In this document: one piece after another, positions 1 to 9,046 of the stretch
How positions within the stretch are numbered: the first letter of the stretch is position 1
Layout of the letters: every line of letters starts with the position of its first letter
Source of the DNA: Pseudomonas azadiae
Lineage (GTDB): Bacteria > Pseudomonadota > Gammaproteobacteria > Pseudomonadales > Pseudomonadaceae
Direction: 5' to 3'
NCBI RefSeq assembly: GCF_019145355.1
Contig: NZ_JAHSTY010000001.1
Location: 620,001 to 684,000, forward strand
Length of the DNA stretch: 64,000 nucleotides
Made by a program: the position numbers and the translations under genes
Notes under the pieces: generated by a model
What the model was told of the DNA's origin: nothing
The model's database searches: none
What the model saw: the letters and a program-made list of their open reading frames with translations, nothing else

Positions 1-541
1 CCAGGGCCTCGATGTTGACCGCCATGCTGCGGGCGACGCGGAACGAGCCGGGGATATAACTGATGACAGCAGTGCAGATCAGCAGCGTGACGGAGGAGCC
101 AAAGGCGGAGACCATGACCAGTGCGAGCATTTTGCTCGGGATCGAGATAAAGGCATCCATGATGCGGCTGATGATTTCGTCCAGCCACTTGGGCGAGACC
201 ACCGACAACAGCGCACAACCGGTGCCCAGGGCACTGGCCAGCAATGCCGCGACCAACGCCAGGCCGACCGTGAAGCGCGCACCCACCAGCACGCGGCTGA
301 GCATGTCGCGGCCCAGGTAATCGGTGCCGAACGGATGGGCAAGGCTCAAGCCTTCGAAGATGTTGTCGGACACCACCTCACCCACCGGGTGCGGCGCCAG
401 CCAGGGACCGAACAACGCCACCAGCAACCAGGCCACGCACACCACGGCGCCCAGCAGCCCAAGCCACGACGGGCCGCTGGACACCTTGGCGAGCGCCAGG
501 GCCGACGAAACAGGCTTTGATTTCGCAATGAGCGTATTCAT
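1..541 (-). CDS. Dpp/Opp-type ABC transporter permease (DppC-like), partial
   Basis: Inner-membrane permease of a peptide/nickel/opine-type ABC importer; the 3' end lies beyond position 1, leaving about 180 codons. The protein begins MNTLIAKSKP, has a first membrane segment near residues 28-50 (LGLLGAVVCVAWLLVALFG) and then the DppC-like HPFGTDYLGRDMLSRVLVG signature, followed by further hydrophobic segments. The ATG overlaps the TGA of the upstream permease in an ATGA, so translation is probably coupled. It pairs with that permease and the binding protein before it. The ATPase genes presumably lie to the left of the window. Family assignment is secure; the substrate is unknown. Confidence 0.9.
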   Translation of the reverse strand, partial: MNTLIAKSKPVSSALALAKVSSGPSWLGLLGAVVCVAWLLVALFGPWLAPHPVGEVVSDNIFEGLSLAHPFGTDYLGRDMLSRVLVGARFTVGLALVAALLASALGTGCALLSVVSPKWLDEIISRIMDAFISIPSKMLALVMVSAFGSSVTLLICTAVISYIPGSFRVARSMAVNIEAL

Positions 542-1494
542 TGGTTTCTCAGCCTCGGGTTGGACAGGATGGCGCACAGGTCGGCGAGCAACACCAAGGC
601 CAGGTAGGCCGCGCAGAACAACATGGTGCAGGCTTGCACCAGCGCCATGTCACGGTTGGTCACGGCATCGACCATCAAACTGGCGATGCCCGGATAGTTG
701 AAGATGGTTTCGACGATCACCACACCCCCCAACAGGTACGACAGGCTCAGGGCAATGGCGTTGGCGATCGGCCCGATCGCATTGGGCAAGGCATGGCGCA
801 ACACGATGCGTATCGGGCTGACGCCCTTGAGCCGGGCCATTTCCACGTAGGGGCTGTCGAGCTGGTCGATCACCGCGGCGCGGGTCATGCGTGCCATCTG
901 CGCCACGATCACGCAGCACAGCGTCATCACCGGCAAGGCATAGGTGCGCATGAATTGCAGCGGCGAGGTGATGTCGCTGGCGTAAGACAGCGCCGACAAC
1001 CAACCGAGGTTGACCGCGAAGATCAGCACCGCCAGGGTGGCCACCAGGAACTCCGGCACGGCGACCATCGCCAGGGTTACGAAGCTCAGGCAGCTGTCGA
1101 TACGCCCGCCGCGGCCCATCGCCGAGCCGATGCCGAGCACCAGCGCCACCGGCACCGACACCAGTGCCGTTGCGCCCGCCAGCATCAGCGTGTTCGGCAC
1201 CCGGCCCGCCATCAACTCACCCACCGGCATCGCATTGGACACTGACACGCCCATGTCACCGGTGAGCAGGCTCATCAACCAGTGCAGGTAGCGCAACACA
1301 CCGGGCTGGTCCAACCCCAGCTTCAGGCGCAGTGCCGCCACCTGTTCAGGGGTCGCGAACTGGCCGAGGGATTGTTGCGCCGCGTCCCCCGGCAGCACGG
1401 CTGTGATCGCAAACACGACCATGGACACGATCAACAAGGTCACGACCCCGGCGCCGAAGCGCCGGCCGATCAACCACAGGGTATTGCTATTCAT
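538..1494 (-). CDS. Dpp/Opp-type ABC transporter permease (DppB-like)
   Basis: Inner-membrane permease of 318 residues, usual length for DppB/OppB proteins. It starts MNSNTLWLIGRRFGAGVVTL, with an N-terminal membrane segment, then an extracytoplasmic loop (LPGDAAQQSLGQFATPEQ) and five further hydrophobic segments. The cytoplasmic EAA-type loop is visible as EMARLKGVSPIRIVLRHALP near residues 215-235. The start was chosen at the ATG 13 bp after the binding-protein stop, because an earlier in-frame ATG would lie inside that gene. It overlaps the DppC-like gene by 4 bp. Substrate unknown; the adjacent oxidase suggests an amine or amino-acid derivative (inference). Confidence 0.92.
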   Translation of the reverse strand: MNSNTLWLIGRRFGAGVVTLLIVSMVVFAITAVLPGDAAQQSLGQFATPEQVAALRLKLGLDQPGVLRYLHWLMSLLTGDMGVSVSNAMPVGELMAGRVPNTLMLAGATALVSVPVALVLGIGSAMGRGGRIDSCLSFVTLAMVAVPEFLVATLAVLIFAVNLGWLSALSYASDITSPLQFMRTYALPVMTLCCVIVAQMARMTRAAVIDQLDSPYVEMARLKGVSPIRIVLRHALPNAIGPIANAIALSLSYLLGGVVIVETIFNYPGIASLMVDAVTNRDMALVQACTMLFCAAYLALVLLADLCAILSNPRLRNQ

Positions 1495-1507
1495 CGCACT
1501 GCCCTCC

Positions 1508-3145
1508 TCACGCGTCCAGCCACACCTGCTCGGCGAACATATAGCCCATGAAGCCGCCCAGCGGGTTGGCGTCATAGCCTTTGATGCGCTGGTCGACGCC
1601 GTCGATGTTGCTGATGAACACCGGCACGCCGATACCGCAGTGGTCGTGGACCAGGGCCTGCATGTCGCCATACATCCTGGCGCGCCTGGCATCATCGGTT
1701 TCGCCACGGGCCAGCATCAGCAGTTGGTCGAACTGCTCGTTCTGCCAGCCGGACTCGTTCCACGGCGCCTTGGACTGGAAGAACTGCGAGAACATCACGT
1801 CGGCGTTCGGCCGTGGGTTGATGTTGCCGAAGCTCAACGGGTGCTTCATCCAGTGGTTGGACCAGTAGCCGTCACTGGGCAGGCGGTTCACGTTCAGGGT
1901 GAGCCCGGCCTGTTTGGCCGATTGCTGCAACAGCACGGCGATGTCCACCGAACCGGTAGCGGCAGGCGACGCCATGACCGGCATGGTGATTTTTTCCATG
2001 CCGGCCTTCTTCAACAGGAACCTGGCTTTTTCCGGGTCGTAGACCGTCTGCGGCAGGTCGGTGTTGAAGTAACGCGAACCCGGCGCAATCGGATGGTCGT
2101 TGCCGACCACGGCAAAGCCACGGAACACTGCGGACTTGACCTGTTCACGGTCCAGCAGCAGCTTCATGGCCTGGGTGAATTCAGGGCTTTTGCCGGGCAA
2201 CTGGTCCTGGCGAATGATCAAGTCTGTGTAGTTGCCCGACGGCGCATCGACGACACGGTGTTTGGCACTGGCGGCAATGCGCGTGGTGGAACGCGGGTTG
2301 ACCTCGTTGATCATGTGCACATCGCCGGACAACAGCGCATTGACCCGAGACGGCTCGTCGCCGATGGCGATGAATTCGATTTCGTCGAGATAAGGCAGCC
2401 CCGGTTTCCAGTAATTCTTGTTGCGCACGGCAATCGAGCGCACACCCGGCTTGAACTCGCCGACCGTGAACGGCCCGGTGCCGATGCCTTTGCTGAAGTC
2501 GGTGGTGCCTTCGGGCACGATCAACAGGTGCGACACGGCGAGGATCGACGGCAGTTCGGCGTTGGGCGCGCTGAGGCGGATCTGCACTTCGTGCGGGCCG
2601 CTGGCCTTGATCTCGGCGAACTGCTCCATCAGCGGCATGACTTTGGAACCGGTGAGCGGGTCCTTGTGGCGGCTGAGGGAGAACACCACGTCGGCGGCGG
2701 TGAGGCTCTTGCCGTTGTGGAACGTCACGTCCTTGCGCAGGGTGATGGTCCACAGCGTAGCGTCGGTGTTGTCGATCCGCTCGGCCAGTTGCAGTTGCGG
2801 CACCAGGTGCTTATCGAAACGGGTCAAGCCGTTGTAGAACATGAAGTGGCGCACGTAGTCGGTGGACAGCGCGCCCTTGGCCGGGTCGAGGGTATCGGCG
2901 GTGGAACTGGACATGCCGGCGACGCGGATCCTGCCGCCTGGCTTGCCCTTGCCCGCCTGCGTTGCCTCCTCGGCGAACAGCTTGCCGGCGGCGCCGAACA
3001 GGCTGCCTGCGCCGACTGCGGCGACACCCGCCACGCCGAGCATCTGCAGGGCATTGCGGCGCGACATGCCACGGTTGAGGCTTTCGAATACCCGCAGGCT
3101 GTCCTGGCCGGAGATAAGCTCGGGGGTGTTTTTGTTGTCAGTCAT
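1508..3145 (-). CDS. ABC transporter substrate-binding protein, family 5, Tat-type signal
   Basis: Periplasmic solute-binding protein of 545 residues (DppA/OppA family, SBP_bac_5). The N-terminus carries twin arginines at residues 29-30 (SRRNALQ) followed by the hydrophobic stretch MLGVAGVAAVGAGSLFGAA, which points to Tat export. The family core is recognisable from TLRKDVTFHNGKSLTAADVV onward. The start MTDNKNTPEL was preferred to an in-frame ATG 35 codons upstream because it gives a normal signal-peptide length. It is followed by two permease genes and preceded by an FAD oxidase, so imported ligand and oxidase substrate may be linked. The ligand cannot be deduced from sequence. Confidence 0.92.
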   Translation of the reverse strand: MTDNKNTPELISGQDSLRVFESLNRGMSRRNALQMLGVAGVAAVGAGSLFGAAGKLFAEEATQAGKGKPGGRIRVAGMSSSTADTLDPAKGALSTDYVRHFMFYNGLTRFDKHLVPQLQLAERIDNTDATLWTITLRKDVTFHNGKSLTAADVVFSLSRHKDPLTGSKVMPLMEQFAEIKASGPHEVQIRLSAPNAELPSILAVSHLLIVPEGTTDFSKGIGTGPFTVGEFKPGVRSIAVRNKNYWKPGLPYLDEIEFIAIGDEPSRVNALLSGDVHMINEVNPRSTTRIAASAKHRVVDAPSGNYTDLIIRQDQLPGKSPEFTQAMKLLLDREQVKSAVFRGFAVVGNDHPIAPGSRYFNTDLPQTVYDPEKARFLLKKAGMEKITMPVMASPAATGSVDIAVLLQQSAKQAGLTLNVNRLPSDGYWSNHWMKHPLSFGNINPRPNADVMFSQFFQSKAPWNESGWQNEQFDQLLMLARGETDDARRARMYGDMQALVHDHCGIGVPVFISNIDGVDQRIKGYDANPLGGFMGYMFAEQVWLDA

Positions 3146-3239
3146 ATCAAGGCTACCTGTCGATGATCGGAAGAATCGAGTGCTGCGGATGTCCGCAGCG
3201 TCCTGGAAACACAAACGACGGTGACGCAACAACGGCAAG

Positions 3240-4514
3240 TCAGTGCACATAGTCCTGGAAGCGGTAATAGGCCCCCACGAAGGGCAGGAACCACGGTTTG
3301 CCGAAATGCCCCGGGATCGCCGGCCAGTCCAGTTCGCCCCACGGGTTGGCCGCCGTGTTGCCGGCCATGACCTCGGCCATCACCTGGCCCATGTGCACCG
3401 ACATCTGCACGCCGTGGCCGCTGTAGCCCATGGAATGGAACACGCCGCCATGCTGGCCGGCGCGGGGCAGGCGGTCGGACGTCATGTCCACCAGCCCACC
3501 CCAGCAATAGTCGATCTTCACGCCCGCCAATTGCGGGAACATGTTCAGCATCGCCGCCTGCAGCACCTTGCCGCTCTTGGCGTCGGAGACGCTGTCGGAC
3601 ATGGCAAACCGCGCACGCCCGCCAAACAGCAGGCGGTTGTCCGGGGTCAGGCGAAAGTAGTTGCCGATCATGCGGCTGGTCACATAAGCGCGGTGTTGGG
3701 GCAGCAGTTGATCGATGAGCACCTGGGGCAAGACCTCGGTGGCGATGACAAAGCTGCCCACCGGCACGATGCGCCGGCGGTACCAACCCAGGTCGCCGTG
3801 CTGGCAAGCGCCGGTCGCCAGCAGCACTTGCCCGGCATGGAACGAGCCCTTGGCGGTGTTGACCTGGTAGCCGCCGGCCTGGGGTTTCCAGTCCTTGACC
3901 GCAATGTGCTCGTGGATCATCGCGCCGCGTCGCGCCGCCGCTTCGGCCAGACCGATGCCGAAGCGCCCGACGTGCATCTGCACGCCGTTGCGTTGCAACA
4001 AGCCGCCGTGGAACTGCGCCGAATTGACTTCGGCACGGGTCTGTTCGGCGCTGAGCAACTCGACATCGGCATCCACCTCCTGGCGGATCAACGCGCAGGT
4101 GCGGGCCAGCCCTTCGTAATGCATCGGCTTGGCCGCCAGCTTGAGCTTGCCGTTGCGCACCAGGTCGCAGGTGATCGCTTCCTGCTCGACCAGCGAAACA
4201 ACGGTGTGCACCGCACTTTCATAGGCTTGGTAATAAGCGCGTGCCTTGGCCGCACCGAGGCTGGCATGCAGCCCGGCATAATCTTGGGCCACCCCGGTGT
4301 TGCACTGCCCACCGTTGCGCCCCGAGGCTTCACCGATCACCCGTCCGGCGTCCAGCACCACGACGCTGGCACCCTTGAGCGCCAGCGCGCGCGCCGCCGC
4401 CAGGCCGGTGAATCCACCGCCCACCACCGCCACATCAACCTGCCTGGGCAACTCGCCCAGTTGCGCGCCGGTAAACGCCGGTGCGGTGTCGAGCCAATAG
4501 GATTCACTGCCCAT
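3240..4514 (-). CDS. FAD-dependent amine/amino-acid oxidoreductase (DAO family, PuuB-like)
   Basis: Cytoplasmic flavoprotein of 424 residues, the usual size of the D-amino-acid oxidase/gamma-glutamylputrescine oxidase group. The Rossmann dinucleotide motif VAVVGGGFTGLAAARALA sits near residues 28-45, followed by the acidic strand end VVVLDAG. SGRNGGQCNTG around residues 64-74 matches the conserved SGRNGG segment of PuuB-like oxidases, where the FAD may be covalently bound. The C-terminal GYSGHGVQMSVHMG is the family's second flavin contact. It lies between a HAD hydrolase and an ABC importer in one minus-strand run. Oxidative deamination of an imported amine or N-substituted amino acid is likely; the exact substrate is unknown. 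Confidence 0.88.
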   Translation of the reverse strand: MGSESYWLDTAPAFTGAQLGELPRQVDVAVVGGGFTGLAAARALALKGASVVVLDAGRVIGEASGRNGGQCNTGVAQDYAGLHASLGAAKARAYYQAYESAVHTVVSLVEQEAITCDLVRNGKLKLAAKPMHYEGLARTCALIRQEVDADVELLSAEQTRAEVNSAQFHGGLLQRNGVQMHVGRFGIGLAEAAARRGAMIHEHIAVKDWKPQAGGYQVNTAKGSFHAGQVLLATGACQHGDLGWYRRRIVPVGSFVIATEVLPQVLIDQLLPQHRAYVTSRMIGNYFRLTPDNRLLFGGRARFAMSDSVSDAKSGKVLQAAMLNMFPQLAGVKIDYCWGGLVDMTSDRLPRAGQHGGVFHSMGYSGHGVQMSVHMGQVMAEVMAGNTAANPWGELDWPAIPGHFGKPWFLPFVGAYYRFQDYVH

Positions 4515-4536
4515 GTCGTGCCCTCAAGGTGCGCGT

Positions 4537-5205
4537 TTACAGACCGACCAATGCCGGCAAGCCACCGATATCGGTGATCTGCTGGTAACCGTAGAACACA
4601 TTGCCCGGCACCTCGTGGCCACGGGCAACGAAGGCCTTGTTCTTGATTTTCATGTCGTGGGCCGGCATCAGGTCGTAACGGAAGCTGGAAGACACATGCA
4701 AGATGTCTTCCGGGCCGCAGCCGAGGTTGTCGAGCATGAACTCGAACGCGGCCAGGCGCGGCTTGTAGGCCTGCGCCTGTTCAGCGGTGAACACCTTGTG
4801 GAACGGCGCGCCAAGCATGTCGACGTTGGACATGATCTGGCTGTCGCTGGCGTTGGAGAAGATCACCAGGGGAATCTTGTCGGCAATCTTCGACAGACCG
4901 GCCGGCACATCCGCATGCGGGCCCCAGGTCGGCACGGCGTCGTAATACAGTTGGCCTTCTTCGCGGTAGTCGATACCCCAGCGCTTGCAGGTACGCGCCA
5001 GGGCGGTCTTGAGGATTTCGTCGTAGGGGCGCCAGTCGCCCATGACCTGGTCGAGGCGGTAGGCCGAGAAGTCCTTGACGAACTGGTCCATCTGCTCGGG
5101 TGTGATGCGGTCGGCGAACAGCTCGCGGGTCATGGTGCCCATGTGGAAGTTGGTCAGCGTACCGTAGCAGTCGAACGTAATGAATTTGGGACGAAGAAAG
5201 CTCAT
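4537..5205 (-). CDS. HAD superfamily hydrolase, type II haloacid dehalogenase-like
   Basis: Cytoplasmic HAD-fold hydrolase of 222 residues, the normal length of type II L-2-haloacid dehalogenases. Motif I is ITFDCYGTL with the nucleophilic Asp at residue 12; motif II is LVIFSNASD; motif III lies in FRYDLMPAHDMKIKNKAFV. The start MSFLRPKFITFD places motif I at the expected distance from the N-terminus; a longer in-frame start adds 44 residues of non-conserved sequence. It is the first gene of the minus-strand run leading into the FAD oxidase and ABC importer. True dehalogenase activity is only one possibility, since many relatives are phosphatases. Confidence 0.88.
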   Translation of the reverse strand: MSFLRPKFITFDCYGTLTNFHMGTMTRELFADRITPEQMDQFVKDFSAYRLDQVMGDWRPYDEILKTALARTCKRWGIDYREEGQLYYDAVPTWGPHADVPAGLSKIADKIPLVIFSNASDSQIMSNVDMLGAPFHKVFTAEQAQAYKPRLAAFEFMLDNLGCGPEDILHVSSSFRYDLMPAHDMKIKNKAFVARGHEVPGNVFYGYQQITDIGGLPALVGL

Positions 5206-5803
5206 TGAGTGCGGTCCTGAAGTCAGTTGAGTGTGGCAAGCGTTCGCTGCCCTGGCGGCGCGTCGGCCTCGTTGCAGCACAGCTTCATTACACCACTGTG
5301 AAATCAGCATATGCCGTCTAAAACGACCTGTGCTCAATACAAACCACCGTTTTGATGGCTGGCCTCAGCAGACTTTGCGGCGCGCGCCAGGCTTGGGCAG
5401 GGCCTTTGTTTGTGCGCTTTTAGAGGGCTTCCTGGTGGCGGAGGCTTAAGAATGGGGGGTGTGGGCGGCAGAAAGTGTGGCGGGTTGCTTGACCTGCCGC
5501 TTGTAGTGAGCGGGCTTGCCCCGCGCTGGGTGGCGAAGCCGCCCCAATAAGGACACCGCCGAGTATCAGGATGAACCTGGGTCGCCTGGTTTGGGGCGGC
5601 TTCGCCACCCAGCGCGGGGCGAGCCCGCTCACTACAAAAGCATTTGCTGCTGCGCGCCCGCACCAATTAAGTAGCAACTGTGGTCCCGCCTCGAACCGCC
5701 CGAGGAATCTACCGAATGCAGGCGCCCCTCTTGCCAGCTTTCAGACCAGATGGGATACAAGCACCCTCGCCAAGCAAAAAACCACGCTCCCTGGAGGCTC
5801 GCC
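5206..5803. other. Divergent intergenic region with a REPIN
   Basis: A 598-bp gap between two divergently transcribed units. It must hold promoters for the minus-strand dehalogenase/oxidase/ABC run (left) and the plus-strand acetyltransferase (right). A large REP doublet occupies its middle and is listed separately. I see no convincing conserved gene; the short open frames here come from the palindromic repeat. Confidence 0.6.
5502..5636. repeat. REPIN, tagtgagcgggct (group III-like) doublet
   Basis: Two inverted copies of a REP palindrome. The left arm runs tgtagtgagcgggcttgccc and on through cgcgctgggtggcgaagcc; the right arm is its near-perfect reverse complement ending in gagcccgctcactaca. 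About 45 bp of non-palindromic sequence lies between them. The same core recurs at 11179-11311 and 32154-32285. Such doublets are dispersed in P. fluorescens-group genomes and are thought to be mobilised in trans by RAYT transposases. Confidence 0.9.
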
Positions 5804-6655
5804 ATGTCCGCCCTGCCACACCCCACTTATATCTACCGCCCGATGACAGCGGCCGACCTGCCCTCCGCCCATGCCTTGTCGGTGCAGCTCAAATGGCCCC
5901 ATCGCCTGGAAGACTGGGCGATGTTGCAACGGGTCAGCGACGGCTTCGTGGCGATGGATGGCGACCGTCTGATCGGCAGCGCCTTCACCTGCCCTCAAGG
6001 CGATTACGCGAGCATCGGCCTGGTGATCGTCAGCAATGATTACCAAGGCCAAGGCATCGGCCGCCGTTTGATGGAAAAGGCCCTCGCCGCCTGCGATTCA
6101 CGCACGCCCATCCTTAACGCCACCCTTGCCGGCGCGCCGCTGTATGCCAGCCAGGGCTTTGTCGAATTCGGTCGGGTTCAGCAACATCAAGGCCAGGCGC
6201 TGGTGCCCGACCTTGCGGCCTTGGCGCCCGGCGAAAGCTGCCGTGCGCTGGGCGCCGATGATCACGCCACGCTGCTGGCCCTGGCCAAAGCCGCCAGCGG
6301 CCTGGATCGCCGTGAAGTATTGCGCGACCTGCAGGTCGAACATGCGGTCGGCATCGAGCGCGATGGCCAGTTACGCGGCTTCGCCCTGCTACGCCCGTTT
6401 GGCCGTGGCCGTTGCATCGGCCCGGTGGTGGCCGAGAACATCGACCAGGCCAAACACCTGATCGCGACGCTGCTGGCGCATGTTCCCGACACCTTCGTAC
6501 GCATCGACATCCCCGTGGCGTGCGGCCTCAGTGACTGGCTCGAGCACGCCGGCTTGAAGAACATCGACACCGTCGCACAGATGGCCCTCGGCACCCCGCC
6601 CCAGGCCAGCCAAGGCGTACAGCCTTTTGCGCTGATCACCCAGGCGATCGGCTGA
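5804..6655 (+). CDS. GNAT family N-acetyltransferase
   Basis: Predicted cytoplasmic acetyltransferase of 283 residues. The N-terminal half is a GNAT domain starting YIYRPMTAADLPSAHAL; acetyl-CoA-binding motif A is SNDYQGQGIGRRLMEKAL near residues 75-92. The C-terminal half (about residues 150-283) is a second domain of the type found in two-domain GNAT proteins. The start MSALPHPT was chosen because ctggagg lies 7 bp upstream of the ATG; a longer in-frame start has no comparable site. The bicupin gene follows 22 bp downstream, so the two are probably co-transcribed. Acceptor substrate unknown. Confidence 0.87.
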   Translation: MSALPHPTYIYRPMTAADLPSAHALSVQLKWPHRLEDWAMLQRVSDGFVAMDGDRLIGSAFTCPQGDYASIGLVIVSNDYQGQGIGRRLMEKALAACDSRTPILNATLAGAPLYASQGFVEFGRVQQHQGQALVPDLAALAPGESCRALGADDHATLLALAKAASGLDRREVLRDLQVEHAVGIERDGQLRGFALLRPFGRGRCIGPVVAENIDQAKHLIATLLAHVPDTFVRIDIPVACGLSDWLEHAGLKNIDTVAQMALGTPPQASQGVQPFALITQAIG

Positions 6656-6677
6656 CCTTCCTCACGGAGCAATTCTC

Positions 6678-7391
6678 ATGTCATCACCCCAGATCCTGCT
6701 GTTGGCTCGCGCCGATGGCAGCCGCGTTGCCACGTCCTTCAACCACGCAGCGCTGAGCGCGCTGGATCCGTTCGGCGACAGCCGCCAACTCGCCTGGTTG
6801 GGCGACGACGGTGTGTCCGCGGGCCGGGTGCGGTTCAGCGGTAAAGCCGTGATCAAAGACTTCCCCCACAGCGAGACGCTGGTGGTGCACGCCGGCCACG
6901 TGGCGCTCAGCAGCGCGGGACAAACGTTGCAGCTGGGCGTCGGCGCCAGCGCCGTGATCGGCCGCGGCACCCACCTCAGCGTGCAGGCGAGCGACCACAG
7001 TGAATGGGCGTTCTGCGCCCTCAACCTGGCCGACGCCCCGGCCCGCCCCGGCCTGACCTTTCTCGACCCCTACACCCTGCTCAACCCCTCGGCCGCCCCG
7101 GAACCGGCGATCCTGATCGGCCCCACGCCGCAGTGCCGCGCGCTCAACCTGTTCGACGACGCGACCACCGAGTTGCGCATCGGCCTCTGGGACTCAACGC
7201 CCTACACCCGCCACGGCCGCCCGCACAAACTGCATGAGCTGATGCACCTGCTCGAAGGCAGCGTCACGTTGCGTGATGACCAGGGTACCGACGTGACCGT
7301 CAACCCCGGCGACACGGTTTTCGTGGTCAAAGGCGCACCGTGCGCCTGGGCCAGCACGGTTTATGTGCGCAAGGTGTATGCGGTGAAGTGA
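6678..7391 (+). CDS. Bicupin domain protein
   Basis: A 237-residue protein with two cupin barrels. The C-terminal cupin is clear: RHGRPHKLHELMHLLEGSV, then NPGDTVFVVKGAPCAWAS, the two-histidine and PGD-type metal-site pattern. The N-terminal half (DFPHSETLVVHAGHVALSS) looks like a degenerate first cupin. An RBS-like acggag precedes the ATG. It follows the GNAT gene closely and is likely in the same transcript. Relatives of this layout are often called cupin or (S)-ureidoglycine aminohydrolase-like proteins, but the reaction cannot be assigned here. Confidence 0.8.
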   Translation: MSSPQILLLARADGSRVATSFNHAALSALDPFGDSRQLAWLGDDGVSAGRVRFSGKAVIKDFPHSETLVVHAGHVALSSAGQTLQLGVGASAVIGRGTHLSVQASDHSEWAFCALNLADAPARPGLTFLDPYTLLNPSAAPEPAILIGPTPQCRALNLFDDATTELRIGLWDSTPYTRHGRPHKLHELMHLLEGSVTLRDDQGTDVTVNPGDTVFVVKGAPCAWASTVYVRKVYAVK

Positions 7392-7579
7392 GCGGATCAG
7401 CGCGACCGGTCGCAGCTTCAACGCTTCGTGCATGCTGCACAGCAGACCTGCCGGATTCAGCAGAATATTCCTTGCAGGCTTGAACTACGGCATCTTTCGC
7501 CTGGGTGGTTTTGTTAGCGTATCCAGACGCCCGGCCCCGCTGTTCGCAGCGCTTATCACCGCTCCAAGGAGTCCGTTGG

Positions 7580-9040
7580 ATGCCCACACACTCTTCGAAT
7601 AGCGACAGCGTTGATCTGCCAACGTCCCAGCAGTTTTACATCAACGGCCGTTGGACATGCCCTGCCGTCCCGGCCAGTTTGCCGGTGGTCAACCCGGCCA
7701 CTGAAGAGGTGGTGGCGCAGGTGGCGCGCGGCTCGGCCGAGGATGTGGACCGCGCGGTCGCGGCGGCGCGTGCAGCGTTCCCCGGGTGGTCTGCTCGCTC
7801 CGTCGAGTCGCGCGCGCACGTCATCGGGAAAATCCATGAGCTGATCCTTGAGCGCAAAGAGGCACTGGCGCAGGCCGTTTCGCTCGAGATGGGTGCCGCC
7901 ATCGGTTTTGCGCGGGCCATGCAGGTGCCGCTGGCGGCCGAACACGTTCGCGTTGCACGTGACGTGCTATCCAGCTATCGCTTTCGCACGGTTGAGAACG
8001 GTACTGCGATTGAACGCGAGCCCATCGGGGTGTGCGGCCTGATCACGCCCTGGAACTGGCCGCTGTACCAAATCACCGCAAAAGTCGCCCCGGCCATCGC
8101 CGCCGGGTGCACCGTCGTCTTGAAACCCAGTGAACTGTCGCCCCTGAGCGCCCTGCTTTTTGCCCAACTGCTGCACGACGCAGGCGTGCCGCCCGGCGTG
8201 TTCAACCTGGTCAACGGCAGCGGCCCGGAAGTGGGCGCTGCCATCGCGGCCCACCCGGACATCGATATGATTTCCATCACCGGCTCGAACCGTGCCGGTG
8301 CGCTGGTTGCGCAGGCCGCCGCCATGACCGTGAAGCGGGTCACACAGGAGTTGGGCGGCAAGTCGCCGAATGTGCTGTTGCCCGACGCAGACTTCGCCAA
8401 GGCCGTGCCGCTGGGCGTGCTGTCGGCGTTTCGCAACGTCGGGCAATCATGCAGCGCGCCGACCCGGATGATCGTGCCAAGGAACCGCCTGGCAGAGGTC
8501 GAAGCCCTGGCGGCGCAGACTGCCAATGCACTGATCGTCGGTGAACCGCAATTGGAGGCGACCCAATTGGGCCCGATAGCCAACCAAGCACAATTCAATC
8601 GCGTTCAAGCGATGATCCAGGCAGGTCTGGATGAAGGGGCAAAACTGGTGTGCGGTGGGCCCGGGCGTGCGCCGGGCTTTGCGAAGGGGTTCTATGCCCG
8701 ACCGACTGTGTTCTCTGAAGTGGCGACTGCCATGCGCATCGCCCAAGAAGAAATATTCGGCCCGGTGCTCTGCCTCATTGCGTATGACACGGTCGATGAA
8801 GCGGTCGCGATCGCCAACGACACGGTGTACGGGCTGGGCGCCCATGTTCAAGGGCAGGACCTTGACCTTGCACGTGCGGTTGCGTCGCGCATCCGGGCCG
8901 GACAAGTGCATCTTAACTACCCGGCCTGGAACCCCATGGCGCCCTTCGGTGGCTACAAGCGCTCGGGGAACGGCCGGGAGTACGGTGTCCCTGGTTTTGA
9001 GGAATACCTGGAAACCAAAGCCATCATCGGCTTTGACTGA
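7580..9040 (+). CDS. NAD(P)+-dependent aldehyde dehydrogenase
   Basis: Cytoplasmic aldehyde dehydrogenase of 486 residues, full length for the family. Visible landmarks are the cofactor-site segment ITPWNWPLYQITAKVAPAIA, the general-base glutamate at residue 257 in TQELGGKSPN, and the catalytic cysteine at residue 291 in NVGQSCSAPTRM. The C-terminal MAPFGGYKRSGNGREYG closes the family pattern. The start at MPTHSSNSDS is supported by aaggag 8 bp upstream; longer in-frame starts lack this. A 188-bp gap from the bicupin gene suggests its own promoter. Substrate not deducible; it is distinct from the semialdehyde dehydrogenase at 44190. Confidence 0.92.
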   Translation: MPTHSSNSDSVDLPTSQQFYINGRWTCPAVPASLPVVNPATEEVVAQVARGSAEDVDRAVAAARAAFPGWSARSVESRAHVIGKIHELILERKEALAQAVSLEMGAAIGFARAMQVPLAAEHVRVARDVLSSYRFRTVENGTAIEREPIGVCGLITPWNWPLYQITAKVAPAIAAGCTVVLKPSELSPLSALLFAQLLHDAGVPPGVFNLVNGSGPEVGAAIAAHPDIDMISITGSNRAGALVAQAAAMTVKRVTQELGGKSPNVLLPDADFAKAVPLGVLSAFRNVGQSCSAPTRMIVPRNRLAEVEALAAQTANALIVGEPQLEATQLGPIANQAQFNRVQAMIQAGLDEGAKLVCGGPGRAPGFAKGFYARPTVFSEVATAMRIAQEEIFGPVLCLIAYDTVDEAVAIANDTVYGLGAHVQGQDLDLARAVASRIRAGQVHLNYPAWNPMAPFGGYKRSGNGREYGVPGFEEYLETKAIIGFD

Positions 9041-9046
9041 TTGCGC

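Noticed and set aside
1403..3166. Long plus-strand open frame opposite the binding-protein gene
   Set aside because: It is the antisense shadow of a gene with clear family motifs; its translation is His/Arg/Gly-rich and matches no family.
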